Counted from the stretch's first letter, positions 43,844 to 52,606 are shown. The stretch: DNA of 64,000 nucleotides from Clostridia bacterium (GCA_017513195.1 JAFXGM010000012.1:1-64000); one strand, 5' to 3'. The notes: generated by a model from the letters alone, not told the origin. Made by a program: numbers and translations.

Positions 43844-44382
43844 TATACAGTTTCCTCTTTTTCATCAGGAACAGGTAATCCCAATTTTGAAAGCGGAATA
43901 TAACCGAAGTAATACTGACATCTTACACTTATTATATAATCTAATACATCCTTATATTTGGGATCTCTAAACCAATCATCCAATATATAAATGTATTCAA
44001 CATCTATATTTGCAGGTGCCAAAAGTTTCTGATACTGTTTTCTTTTAAAATCACACGTTTGTAATTTTTCATCAACTGAACCCGCTACCTGTTGGTGTTT
44101 ACATTCAATAACATATAGTGTATTTTTTACAATTACATATATACTATCGTCGGGAAATAATCGTTTAGAAATAATTTTCTCCCACTCAATTCCAATCTCT
44201 TTCAAGAAGGTATAAAAAGCGTGCTTTTTAAAAATACGCCCCACCTGGGTGCCTTTGTAATAAACTTTTCCGTCAGTTACTGAATAACCGTCCTGTTTTG
44301 CCAAAAAAGTTGCCAAGTCTGTTTTGCCTTCAAAAATTAGACCTGTTTTTGTGTTGCCGCCGCCTTTGCCACCTTTTATCAT
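43843..44382 (-). CDS. Type II restriction endonuclease, PD-(D/E)xK fold
   Basis: 179-residue nuclease candidate. The catalytic signature is P77-D78 ... E93-C-K95 (LFPDDSIYV and YVIECKHQQ), with an upstream Glu in GLIFEGKTDL. The N-terminus GGKGGGNTKTGLIFEG is typical of small type II enzymes. It lies between two methylases on one transcript, 12 nt after the first. I cannot name the recognition site. Confidence 0.8.
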   Translation of the reverse strand: MIKGGKGGGNTKTGLIFEGKTDLATFLAKQDGYSVTDGKVYYKGTQVGRIFKKHAFYTFLKEIGIEWEKIISKRLFPDDSIYVIVKNTLYVIECKHQQVAGSVDEKLQTCDFKRKQYQKLLAPANIDVEYIYILDDWFRDPKYKDVLDYIISVRCQYYFGYIPLSKLGLPVPDEKEETV

Positions 44383-44394
44383 TTTTATTCCTCC

Positions 44395-45465
44395 TTAAAA
44401 ATTACTAATAAGTAATTCTTTAATTTTTCCTCTTGAAGCACCCTTGCTGTTAATCATTCGATTTGCTTCTACGCGATTTATATTATGCTTCGAGTAAATG
44501 TCATCAAAGAAATTATCTTCCGAATTCGTGTTTTTGGGATCGGAGTTACTAATAACTATTTTTGCACCCTTTTTGTCCATCAAATCAACAAACTTTGCAA
44601 GCTCAATTTGTTCTGCATCATTAAAAAGATTTTCGGTGTATGCCGTAAAGCCCGACGTTTCCGTAAGCGGTCTATATGGCGGATCAAAATAAACGAAAGT
44701 TTTCTCGTCTATAAAATCTGCCGCTTCTCTATAATCGCCGCATACTATTGTAACATCCTGCAACTTTTCTGAAACCAAACGCAGATTTTCTTCATCACAT
44801 ATTAAGGGATTCTTGTACGACCCCATAGGCACATTAAATTGACCTTTTTTATTAACACGATACAATCCGTTGAAGCACGTTTTATTCAAAAAAATCATTA
44901 ATGCTGCTTTTTCAATATTTTCATTTGTATCGCCATTAACTTTTAAATCGTTGAATTTATTGCGAATTTTATTATAGTAAGATTTTCTATCTTCGGTATC
45001 TAAAAATGAAAATTCATTTTGTAATAAATAAAGATTTTCTACCAATGCATCAATGTTGTCGCGAACCATTTTATAAGCGTTCATAAGTTCAACATTTATG
45101 TCGCTTATATAAATTTCTTTTAAATCATACTTACCAAGTATGTCAAACAAAACTGCTCCACCACCAACAAACGGTTCGGCGTATTTTGTTATTTCAGTAT
45201 TAAAAGGATAATATTTTTTTATTTCGTGAAGCAATTGACCTTTTCCGCCTGCCCACTTTAAAAAAGGTTTAACTGTTTTTTCGGTGGTATTATAGCGCAA
45301 GGTTCTTGCGTCTTCAGGCTTTTTTGCATCAATTGGAATAATCCACATATTGCCTAACATTGCAACATCTGTAATTCGATTCTCTTTACACAATGTTAAA
45401 ACTCGTCTATGTGATATATTCCATTTTTCAGCGGCTTCATTCGCGGTCATATACGCTAACATCAT
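44395..45465 (-). CDS. Dam-like (D12 class) adenine methyltransferase with N-terminal HTH
   Basis: 356 residues. Residues about 1-55 form an excisionase/MerR-like helix-turn-helix (MTANEAAEKWNISHRRVLTL ... NMWIIPIDAKKPEDAR). The rest is a D12-class N6-adenine methylase: motif I FLKWAGGKGQLL, motif IV FDPPYRPLTETSGFTAY. D12 enzymes include Dam and DpnM, but GATC specificity is not shown. First gene of the cassette. The HTH may bind the paired palindromes in its own promoter and replace a separate C protein. The region looks more AT-rich than its neighbours, suggesting transfer. Confidence 0.88.
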   Translation of the reverse strand: MMLAYMTANEAAEKWNISHRRVLTLCKENRITDVAMLGNMWIIPIDAKKPEDARTLRYNTTEKTVKPFLKWAGGKGQLLHEIKKYYPFNTEITKYAEPFVGGGAVLFDILGKYDLKEIYISDINVELMNAYKMVRDNIDALVENLYLLQNEFSFLDTEDRKSYYNKIRNKFNDLKVNGDTNENIEKAALMIFLNKTCFNGLYRVNKKGQFNVPMGSYKNPLICDEENLRLVSEKLQDVTIVCGDYREAADFIDEKTFVYFDPPYRPLTETSGFTAYTENLFNDAEQIELAKFVDLMDKKGAKIVISNSDPKNTNSEDNFFDDIYSKHNINRVEANRMINSKGASRGKIKELLISNF

Positions 45466-45488
45466 AAATCACTTCCTTTATAAGTATG

Positions 45489-45531
45489 ATTATATTCCAA
45501 ATCTGGAACAAAAGCAATACCAAATTTGAAA
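45489..45531 (-). promoter_or_regulatory. Restriction-modification promoter with two operator-like palindromes
   Basis: Minus strand: TTGCTT (45512-45517), 17-bp spacer, TATAAT (45489-45494). TTCCAAATCTGGAA (45495-45508) fills the spacer; the related TACCAAATTTGAAA (45518-45531) abuts the -35. Start-to-start distance is 23 bp. The layout is that of a self-regulated restriction-modification promoter. Confidence 0.7.
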
Positions 45532-45543
45532 TTGACCTTAAAT

Positions 45544-45570
45544 AAGACCTTCGGTTAAACCGAAGGTCTT
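45544..45570 (-). terminator. Hairpin after trxB
   Basis: Thirteen-bp arms (45544-45556 and 45558-45570). The T-run on the minus strand is weak (CTTATTTAAGG). Probably the trxB terminator. Confidence 0.6.
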
Positions 45571-45577
45571 CACTACT

Positions 45578-46477
45578 TTATTTATCAAGATAGTCGCACG
45601 CGGCAAGGGCGGCAACAGCGCCGTCGGCAGCGGCTGTTGCTACCTGGCGGATTTTTTTACTGCGGCAATCGCCTGCAACAAAAATACCGTCGGCATTGGT
45701 AAGGCAGTTTTCGTCTGATGTTACGTAACCGCGTTCATCAAGATTTATAATGCCCTCAAACGCCTCGTTTTGTGGAATAAGGCCGATGGCAACAAACATA
45801 CCGTCTATATCGAGCTGCTTTTCGTTATCGTTACTGTCGGCAATGGTAATGCCCGTAAGTGTGGTGTCACCAATAATGCCTTTTACGGTATGACCTAAAA
45901 TAATTTCGACGTTTTCTTTTGCACTTAGCTTTTCTTGAAGCTTTTGTTCACCGGTTAAAAAGTCAAGATTTTGCACAACGTAAACCTTGTTTGCAAGGTC
46001 AGCTAGCAAAATCGCCTCTTGCAAAGCGGAATTGCCGCCACCAATTACCGCAACGTCGCGACCTGCGTAAAATGCGCCGTCACACACAGCACAAAACGAT
46101 ATACCCTCGCCTACAAATTCTTCTTCGCGCGCAAGACCTAACATTCGGTGCTTGGCACCCGTGGCAACAATTACGGTTTTTGCTTCAAATTCGCCGCTGT
46201 CGGTCACAACGGTTTTTACGTCGCCTTGCTTTATCTCTAAAACCTCGGCACATTCAACCTCGGCATCAAGACCAAGTGCTTGCTCAACCAATTTTTCGGC
46301 AAATTCGTTGCCCGTAACCTCACTAAAGCCCGGTATATTTTCAACCTTTGGTGAAAAGGTAATTTGACCGCCAAAAGAGCCTTTTTCTATAACGAGTACG
46401 CTCTTATTAGCGCGACGGGCATAAATCGCCGCGGTAAGACCCGCGGGGCCGCCGCCTATAACAATAATATCATACAT
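45578..46477 (-). CDS. trxB: Thioredoxin reductase
   Basis: NADPH-dependent flavoenzyme that reduces thioredoxin-like proteins. Start ATG 46477 (MYDIIVIGGGPAGLTAA) with GAGG 9 nt upstream; the longer open frame runs into the nrdD terminator. About 299 residues: FAD site GGGPAGL, redox CxxC in SFCAVCDGAFY, NADPH site VIGGGNSALQEA, and C-terminal DGIFVAGDCR. Directly downstream of nrdD, whose C-terminal domain looks like its substrate. Confidence 0.95.
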   Translation of the reverse strand: MYDIIVIGGGPAGLTAAIYARRANKSVLVIEKGSFGGQITFSPKVENIPGFSEVTGNEFAEKLVEQALGLDAEVECAEVLEIKQGDVKTVVTDSGEFEAKTVIVATGAKHRMLGLAREEEFVGEGISFCAVCDGAFYAGRDVAVIGGGNSALQEAILLADLANKVYVVQNLDFLTGEQKLQEKLSAKENVEIILGHTVKGIIGDTTLTGITIADSNDNEKQLDIDGMFVAIGLIPQNEAFEGIINLDERGYVTSDENCLTNADGIFVAGDCRSKKIRQVATAAADGAVAALAACDYLDK

Positions 46478-46498
46478 AATTTTTATCCTCACTAAAAC

Positions 46499-46526
46499 AA
46501 TGTGGCAGGTGTTATCCTGCCACATT
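46499..46526 (-). terminator. Hairpin between nrdD and trxB
   Basis: Eleven-bp stem (46499-46509 with 46516-46526), then TGTTTTAG on the minus strand. A partial terminator would set lower trxB expression. Confidence 0.65.
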
Positions 46527-46538
46527 TTAAATTTTTAA

Positions 46539-48905
46539 TTATGCGTTAAGATATTTCTTTATATCAGATACGCCTGTGTATTTTGTTGCGTTTCCGTTTT
46601 CTACAACAACAAGTGTAGGTGCCTGCTTAATGCCAAGTGCATTTACTGCCTCTACGTTTTCGTTAGCAAGAAGCTTGTTAAAGATAACGCCTGCTTTATC
46701 AAGCAAGGACACTGCTATTTTGCAGTTAGGGCAGGTTGCTGTTGTGAAAAGATAGTTACCGTCAGCAAGTATAGCGTCAGACTTTTCTTCACAAGCGCAA
46801 TCCTCTTTTACACCGTTGTGTGTAAGCTTGGAATTTTCAATATCATAAACCTTACGGTCTTTAAATTCCTGTGATTTACCGTCGTTCCAGTTTTGAACAG
46901 GTCGATAGTAGCCTGTAATACGGCTGTAAACCTCGGTGCGTTCGCCACAGTCGGGGCAGGTGTATTCTTCGCCTGCAATGTAACCGTGATTTTTACATAC
47001 AGAATATGTCGGTGACATTGTGTAGTAAGGCAAACGGTAGTTTTCGGCAATCTTTCTTACCAAGTTTGCGGCTGCCTTCCAATCGGGAAGCTTTTCACCC
47101 AAGAATGCGTGGAATACTGTACCCGATGTATAAAGTGTTTGAAGCTCGTCTTGAACGTCAAGAGCTGTGAAGATATCCTCGGTATAACCAACCGGCAAAT
47201 GTGAAGAGTTGGTGTAGTAAGGTGTCTCGTCCGGTCCGCGACCTGCAGTAATAATGTTTGGATAGTGCTTAAGGTCGTGCTTTGCAAGACGGAAAGCGGT
47301 TGACTCGGCAGGGGTAGCCTCTAGGTTATAGAGGTCGCCATACTGTTCTTGGTAGTCAGAAAGACGCTCACGCATGTGGTTGAGTACATCTTTTGTAAAC
47401 TGCTGAGTCTTTTCGTGTGTAAGGTCAACACCAAGCCACTTAGCATTAAGACCAACCTCGTTCATACCAACAAGACCGATGGTTGAGAAGTGATTGTTAA
47501 ATGTGCCCAAGTATCTCTTGGTATATGGGTAAAGACCTGCTTCAAGAAGCTTTGTAATAACTGTACGCTTAACGTGGAGTGAGCGAGCAGAAATGTCCAT
47601 CATCTTGTCAAGACGAGCGTAGAAATCAGCCTCGTCCTTTGCAAGATATGCTATACGTGGCATATTAATTGTAACAACGCCTACAGAACCGGTTGATTCA
47701 CCACTACCAAAGAAGCCGCCTGACTTTTTACGAAGCTCACGAAGGTCAAGACGAAGTCTGCAGCACATTGAACGAACATCACTGGGCTCCATATCACTAT
47801 TGATATAGTTAGAGAAGTAAGGAGTGCCGTATTTTGCGGTCATTTCAAAGAGAAGCTTGTTGTTCTCGGTCTCGGACCAGTCAAAATCACGTGTGATTGA
47901 ATAGGTAGGAATCGGATACTGGAAGCCACGACCGTTAGCATCGCCTTCGATCATAATTTCGATAAACGCTTTGTTTATCATATCCATTTCCTTTTTACAA
48001 TCCTTGTACTTAAAGTCCATTTCCTTGCCGCCAACAATACAGTTAAGCTCGGCGAGGTCGTTTGGAACTGTCCAGTCAAGTGTAATATTGGTAAACGGTG
48101 ACTGTGTACCCCAACGGGAAGGAGTGTTTACACCGTAGATAAAGCTTTGTATACACTGCTTAACTTCTTTGTAACTTAGGTTATCAACCTTTGCAAACGG
48201 AGCAAGATAGGTATCAAACGATGAGAATGCCTGTGCGCCCGCCCATTCGTTTTGCATAATACCAAGGAAGTTTACCATTTGATTACAAAGGGTTGAAAGG
48301 TGGCTTGCAGGAGCAGAGGTAATCTTACCTGGCACACCGCCCAAGCCCTCTTGGATAAGCTGTTTAAGTGACCAACCTGCGCAGTAACCGGTAAGCATAG
48401 AAAGATCGTGGATATGAATGTCGGCGTTGCGGTGCGCGTTGCCGATTTCATCATCATATATTTCAGAAAGCCAATAATTCGCAGTAACTGCGCCTGAGTT
48501 TGAAAGAATAAGACCGCCTACCGAATATGTAACAGTAGAATTCTCCTTAACGCGCCAGTCGGCAATATTTAGATAGTTGTCTATAATAGCCTTATAGTCA
48601 ACCATTGTAGCGTTTATGTTACGAACCTTTTCACGCTGACGGCGGTAAATGATGTATGCCTTTGCAACGTCATCATAACCCGCTTTAATAAGAACAGACT
48701 CAACACTGTCCTGAATATTTTCAACGGTGATTTTACCGTCCTCAATCTTATCGGTAAAATCAGCGGTAACCTTTAGCGCTAAAAAATCAATTACGTCTTG
48801 ATTGTATGCTTTTTGGCAAGCATCAAAAGCCTGTTTGATGGCGTCACTAATCTTTTGTATGTCAAAATTTACAAGTTTTCCATCACGTTTTACTACATTA
48901 TACAT
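46539..48905 (-). CDS. nrdD: Anaerobic (class III) ribonucleoside-triphosphate reductase with fused thioredoxin-like domain
   Basis: Makes dNTPs under anaerobic conditions with a glycyl radical installed by NrdG. 788 residues: ATP-cone (about 1-95), catalytic barrel, zinc site with Cys637, Cys650 and Cys653, glycyl-radical loop RITGYYRPV with Gly665. After residue 700 there is an extra CAC (703-705) and a thioredoxin/glutaredoxin-like domain with CPNC at 725-728 and a cis-Pro in KQAPTLVVV. Some class III enzymes use thioredoxin/NrdH rather than formate as reductant; the fusion plus trxB downstream fits that type. Promoter upstream carries NrdR boxes. Confidence 0.95.
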   Translation of the reverse strand: MYNVVKRDGKLVNFDIQKISDAIKQAFDACQKAYNQDVIDFLALKVTADFTDKIEDGKITVENIQDSVESVLIKAGYDDVAKAYIIYRRQREKVRNINATMVDYKAIIDNYLNIADWRVKENSTVTYSVGGLILSNSGAVTANYWLSEIYDDEIGNAHRNADIHIHDLSMLTGYCAGWSLKQLIQEGLGGVPGKITSAPASHLSTLCNQMVNFLGIMQNEWAGAQAFSSFDTYLAPFAKVDNLSYKEVKQCIQSFIYGVNTPSRWGTQSPFTNITLDWTVPNDLAELNCIVGGKEMDFKYKDCKKEMDMINKAFIEIMIEGDANGRGFQYPIPTYSITRDFDWSETENNKLLFEMTAKYGTPYFSNYINSDMEPSDVRSMCCRLRLDLRELRKKSGGFFGSGESTGSVGVVTINMPRIAYLAKDEADFYARLDKMMDISARSLHVKRTVITKLLEAGLYPYTKRYLGTFNNHFSTIGLVGMNEVGLNAKWLGVDLTHEKTQQFTKDVLNHMRERLSDYQEQYGDLYNLEATPAESTAFRLAKHDLKHYPNIITAGRGPDETPYYTNSSHLPVGYTEDIFTALDVQDELQTLYTSGTVFHAFLGEKLPDWKAAANLVRKIAENYRLPYYTMSPTYSVCKNHGYIAGEEYTCPDCGERTEVYSRITGYYRPVQNWNDGKSQEFKDRKVYDIENSKLTHNGVKEDCACEEKSDAILADGNYLFTTATCPNCKIAVSLLDKAGVIFNKLLANENVEAVNALGIKQAPTLVVVENGNATKYTGVSDIKKYLNA

Positions 48906-48955
48906 ATCTTAATCCCCTTCTTTTTAGTTTTTTCCCTCATTTAAGGGTGAGCAAG

Positions 48956-49013
48956 ATACATTATATAGGTTATTTTGTGGTTTGTCAATAGTAAATTGCA
49001 CAATATGTTGTGT
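48956..49013 (-). promoter_or_regulatory. Consensus nrdD promoter with two candidate NrdR boxes
   Basis: Minus strand: TTGACA (48983-48988), 17-bp spacer, TATAAT (48960-48965), both perfect. Box 1 ACACAACATATTGTGC (48998-49013) matches the NrdR consensus ACACWATATATWGTGT at 14 of 16; box 2 AACCTATATAATGTAT (48956-48971), over the -10, at 12 of 16. They are 42 bp apart, four helical turns. Confidence 0.7.
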
Positions 49014-49705
49014 TAAATTCCTCTTTTTTCCACTTTTGGTATCACATCTTGTGCATAACTTTGCATTAAATCTAGGGTTTCTATGCTTGCTGCAGATAGA
49101 TTGTTTTTTATAATATCGCCCGAATCAATAAAGTTTTGCAAGAAATATTTAGGTGCACCGTTTATCCACTCCGATATTTTTTTAATATCTTCGGACTCGT
49201 GATATTCTTTGACTATAGTTGTTCTAAATTCGTAGTCAATTTTACCCTGTTTTAAAATCTCAACGCTTTTTTCTACGTTACGTAAATCCTCTTCGCCGCA
49301 CTCGGCGGTAAGCAGATATTTTTCTTTTGAGTTTTTTATGTCCATTGCAACGTAGTCTATTAGACCGCTGTCTATAAGATTCTCAAGTCGCTCGGGGTAT
49401 GAGCCGTTTGTATCAAGCTTTACTAGGTAACCAAGCTCTTTTACCTTTTTAATAAACTCGGGCAAATCCTTATGCATTAAAGGCTCGCCGCCTGTGATAC
49501 ACACCCCGTCAAGTACACCCTTGCGTTTTTTAAGATAGTCTAAAACATATTCTTCGGTAAAATAGTTCGAGTTATCAATGTGGGTTACAAGCGCTGCGTT
49601 ATGGCAAAACGGGCAGCGAAAATTGCACCCTGCAGTAAACAGGGTGCATGCAGTTTTTTCGGGGTAATCGAGTAACGTTAGTTTTTGAAATCCGCTAAAT
49701 TGCAT
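49013..49705 (-). CDS. nrdG: Anaerobic ribonucleotide reductase activating protein
   Basis: Radical-SAM activase that forms the glycyl radical on NrdD. Start ATG 49705 (MQFSGFQKLTLLDYPEKTAC), AAGGA upstream. About 230 residues with the cluster motif CNFRCPFC and the glycine-rich CITGGEPLM. Length is that of the longer, YjjW/pyruvate-formate-lyase-like NrdG group. It lies just upstream of nrdD; box 1 of the NrdR pair overlaps its stop codon. Confidence 0.93.
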   Translation of the reverse strand: MQFSGFQKLTLLDYPEKTACTLFTAGCNFRCPFCHNAALVTHIDNSNYFTEEYVLDYLKKRKGVLDGVCITGGEPLMHKDLPEFIKKVKELGYLVKLDTNGSYPERLENLIDSGLIDYVAMDIKNSKEKYLLTAECGEEDLRNVEKSVEILKQGKIDYEFRTTIVKEYHESEDIKKISEWINGAPKYFLQNFIDSGDIIKNNLSAASIETLDLMQSYAQDVIPKVEKRGI

Positions 49706-49724
49706 TTTATTTTTCCTTTTATAA

Positions 49725-51041
49725 TTAGTTGTCGGCCGCAAATTGCTCTTCTATAGCCGCTTTTTTGTCGGGGCGTGAATCACCGTGACGCACAAAGCTC
49801 ATAGTAATAAATGACGCTACCGAGAAGAACACTGCGTAAGGGAATAAAATTTCATAACCCCACCATTTAATAAATAGGCCCGAAAGCACAGGAGTTACAA
49901 TTTGAGCCGCCATTGAAAACGTATAGTAGACGCCTGTGTATTTACCAACGTCAGAGCCTGTACACATTTCAACAACCATTGGGAATGAATTTACGTTTAT
50001 AGACGCCCAACCGATACCAATGATGCCAAACATTACGTACATAAGCCAAGGGTTATTTGTTGCAGTTTCTTTATCAACAAAAATTGCTACGGCATAACAA
50101 AAGGTCATAATCACTATACCAAAAAGCACAGCCTTTTTTCTGCCAATTTTGCTTGACAGGAAGCCTAGTGGCACAAATGCCGCTATGGCAGCAACGGTTG
50201 CTACCGTTAAAAACATTGACGATGCGCCAAGGTCTATATTCCAAATTTTTATACAGTATCTTGAAAAGGTTGTTGTTACGCCGTTGTATGCTGTAAACCA
50301 CAAAAATACCGACGCCAAAATAAGAACAAGACTTGTGACAACAGATTTAGAAAGCTTTGTGCCCTTTTCTGTTTTTTGCTCTTCTTCGGCTATTTTTGTT
50401 TCTGCCAAAATCTTATTTTCTTTTACGGTAAGCACCATAATTAGAACTGCAACTAACATAAATGCCGCTATAATTAAAAATACCGGGGTAAACGATTGGT
50501 CGGACGCATACACCTTTTTCTCTTCGCCGTTTATAGTAACCGTTTCGCTCTTTAGCATAAACATCATTAAAACGGTTGCAAAGATTCCGCCAACATAACC
50601 CACAAGGTTTATAACTGCGTTACCCTTACTTCGAAGCGGCTTTTCGGTAACATCTGGCATATACGCAACGGCCGGCGAACGATATGTTGCCATAACAACA
50701 AGCAGTGCCATAAGGGTTATTATAAAGCCCCAGAAATTAACCCTGCTTTCAAAGAACGCCAATACACAAAGCAATATTACGGAGCCTATTGTACCATAAA
50801 GTATATATGGGGTTCGTTTACCAAGTCTTGTGTGCGTTTTGTCGGACAATTTACCAAAAAGAGGCAACATAAACACTGCCAATACGTTATCAACCGCCAT
50901 AAAAGCGTTTGCGACGGGTGTGTCTAACTTAAATTTTTCCTCTAAAATATAAGGTATTACCTGGTCGTAAAACTGCCAAAAAGCCAATATTGCCATAAAT
51001 GCAAAGCCTATAAGTACAGTCCGTTTATAATTTAACTTCAT
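49725..51041 (-). CDS. MFS transporter, SLC45/sugar-type
   Basis: 438 residues and about 12 membrane segments. The loop after segment 2, LFGKLSDKTHTRLGKRTPYI, is the form seen in the SLC45/sucrose and glycoside transporter-like branch of the major facilitator superfamily. A cytoplasmic loop with Lys/Glu splits the halves. Substrate unknown. Same strand as yfiH (11 nt) and nrdG. Confidence 0.85.
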   Translation of the reverse strand: MKLNYKRTVLIGFAFMAILAFWQFYDQVIPYILEEKFKLDTPVANAFMAVDNVLAVFMLPLFGKLSDKTHTRLGKRTPYILYGTIGSVILLCVLAFFESRVNFWGFIITLMALLVVMATYRSPAVAYMPDVTEKPLRSKGNAVINLVGYVGGIFATVLMMFMLKSETVTINGEEKKVYASDQSFTPVFLIIAAFMLVAVLIMVLTVKENKILAETKIAEEEQKTEKGTKLSKSVVTSLVLILASVFLWFTAYNGVTTTFSRYCIKIWNIDLGASSMFLTVATVAAIAAFVPLGFLSSKIGRKKAVLFGIVIMTFCYAVAIFVDKETATNNPWLMYVMFGIIGIGWASINVNSFPMVVEMCTGSDVGKYTGVYYTFSMAAQIVTPVLSGLFIKWWGYEILFPYAVFFSVASFITMSFVRHGDSRPDKKAAIEEQFAADN

Positions 51042-51052
51042 ATTTATCTCCC

Positions 51053-51874
51053 TTAAACAAGCTCTATTATTGCGGCAAGATTGCCGCGTTTGCCGCCCGT
51101 TGCTCTGTGCGAATGCAGTTCATTTGCGTTACAACAGGTGCAAATATCGCTTATATCTATGTTTTCTTCCTTTATTCCGGATGAAAGCAATATATTTTTG
51201 TTAGCTTCAACAAGATTTAACATAAAATGATTTTCGTCGCGACCTTCTTTAAATACGCCCGTTATGTCCATTCCGCTTTCGGCAAAGGCCTCTAGCACAG
51301 GAAGGTCAACCTCGTAGCAATTTTGACATATACAAGGACCTATTGCCGCTATAATATCAGCAGGGTTACAGTCAAATTCGTTTACCATTTTTTGCACCGT
51401 TACCTTGCCGATTTGGCTCACCGTACCGCGCCAACCTGCGTGAGAGGTAGCACATACGCGCTTTACGGGGTCACAAAACAACAAAGGCGTACAATCGGCA
51501 TACTGCGTTACAAGAGCAACGCCCACCTCGTTTGTTATAAGCCCGTCAACGTCACTAAAACTCGGTCGTGTATAGCCGGTGCCGCAATCGTCTTTTGTAA
51601 CTGTTCGAACATTGTTGGTGTGGGTTTGACGACTTAACACAAGATTTGATATATCAATGCCAACAGCGCCGCAAAGACGGCGGTAGTTTTCCTCAACGTT
51701 TGCAAATTCGTCACCGCCTGAAAAGCTGGTATTCATCGTTGCGTACTGGCCGTTGCTTACACCGCCAAGACGGGTTGAAAATATATGCCGTACTGCACCG
51801 CACGCTTCAAGTCGCGGAAAGGTTATATATATCAATTCACCTTTTTTATTTATTTTTAGGTTATTGCTATTCAT
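51053..51874 (-). CDS. YfiH-family multicopper-oxidase-like protein
   Basis: Laccase-domain protein; homologues act as purine nucleoside phosphorylase/adenosine deaminase or in peptidoglycan fidelity. Start ATG 51874, overlapping the cpsB end by 8 nt, with GAGG upstream. About 273 residues. Metal-site residues appear in SRQTHTNNV, SHAGWRGTVSQIG and TCCNANELHSHR. The C-terminal RATGGKRGNLA is canonical. Confidence 0.9.
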   Translation of the reverse strand: MNSNNLKINKKGELIYITFPRLEACGAVRHIFSTRLGGVSNGQYATMNTSFSGGDEFANVEENYRRLCGAVGIDISNLVLSRQTHTNNVRTVTKDDCGTGYTRPSFSDVDGLITNEVGVALVTQYADCTPLLFCDPVKRVCATSHAGWRGTVSQIGKVTVQKMVNEFDCNPADIIAAIGPCICQNCYEVDLPVLEAFAESGMDITGVFKEGRDENHFMLNLVEANKNILLSSGIKEENIDISDICTCCNANELHSHRATGGKRGNLAAIIELV

Positions 51875-52592
51875 TAGCGGCCTCAATCTCTTCTAATAAT
51901 TGGTTTGATTTATATACAAAGCGGTTCACTACCGATTTTCCCAGTCTTTCGGTTAGCACCTTAAACGCTTCTTCAAACTGCGGAGGTCTGTTATGAACCG
52001 AATGTGTGTCGCTTGCAAGATATGATACGTAACCGCCCTTTATAAGCTTTTCGCAGCATTTTGCCTCTTCTTTAGAAGCTACTCCACCTGCGTTAATATG
52101 GGCAAGCGCATAACCGTCAGATATTAATTTCAATAATTTTTTATAGCCTTTTACTTTGCTATAACGCTCAATGTGTGCAAGTATAGGTATTAACCCCTGA
52201 CGCTCTCTTATGTTTATAATATCTTGTAAGACTATGTCTGTAATCGCCGCACCGTACGGCAATTCCACCAGCAAATAATTGGTACCTTTAATTACAAATT
52301 GGTTTATTGATTCGCTTTTTCCAATACCGTTAAAATAACGCAGTTCGCAACCAAGATAAACGTTTGGTAAATCTTTTCCCGTAAGTTCTTGTTTTAAGTT
52401 ATTATATGCATTTTGAACTGCGATAACAAAATCCTCTGCGTTATCTTCATCCGGATAAAAGTGCGGTGTTGCAATAACGTCGGTGACGCCCTGGCTCTTC
52501 AACATTTTGAGCAGAGCAAGTGCCGTTTCCATATCTTTTGCGCCGTCATCTATTGCGGGCAATATATGTGAATGTATATCCAAAAAAGTCAT
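51867..52592 (-). CDS. cpsB: PHP-type tyrosine-protein phosphatase CpsB/YwqE
   Basis: Manganese-dependent phosphatase that dephosphorylates BY-kinases. 241 residues with DIHSHILPAIDDGAKD at the N-terminus (His7, His9), TPHFYPDEDN, IPILAHIERY and the C-terminal ASDTHSVHNRPP. Directly follows the kinase gene, so together with Wzz they form the regulatory trio of capsule/exopolysaccharide systems. Confidence 0.93.
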   Translation of the reverse strand: MTFLDIHSHILPAIDDGAKDMETALALLKMLKSQGVTDVIATPHFYPDEDNAEDFVIAVQNAYNNLKQELTGKDLPNVYLGCELRYFNGIGKSESINQFVIKGTNYLLVELPYGAAITDIVLQDIINIRERQGLIPILAHIERYSKVKGYKKLLKLISDGYALAHINAGGVASKEEAKCCEKLIKGGYVSYLASDTHSVHNRPPQFEEAFKVLTERLGKSVVNRFVYKSNQLLEEIEAANE

Positions 52593-52606
52593 AAATTACC
52601 TTCTTT

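Noticed and set aside
43094-45540. Restriction-modification cassette as part of a larger defence island
   Set aside because: Both sides are housekeeping genes (rex, trxB) bounded by terminators; no integrase, direct repeat or other defence gene was seen.
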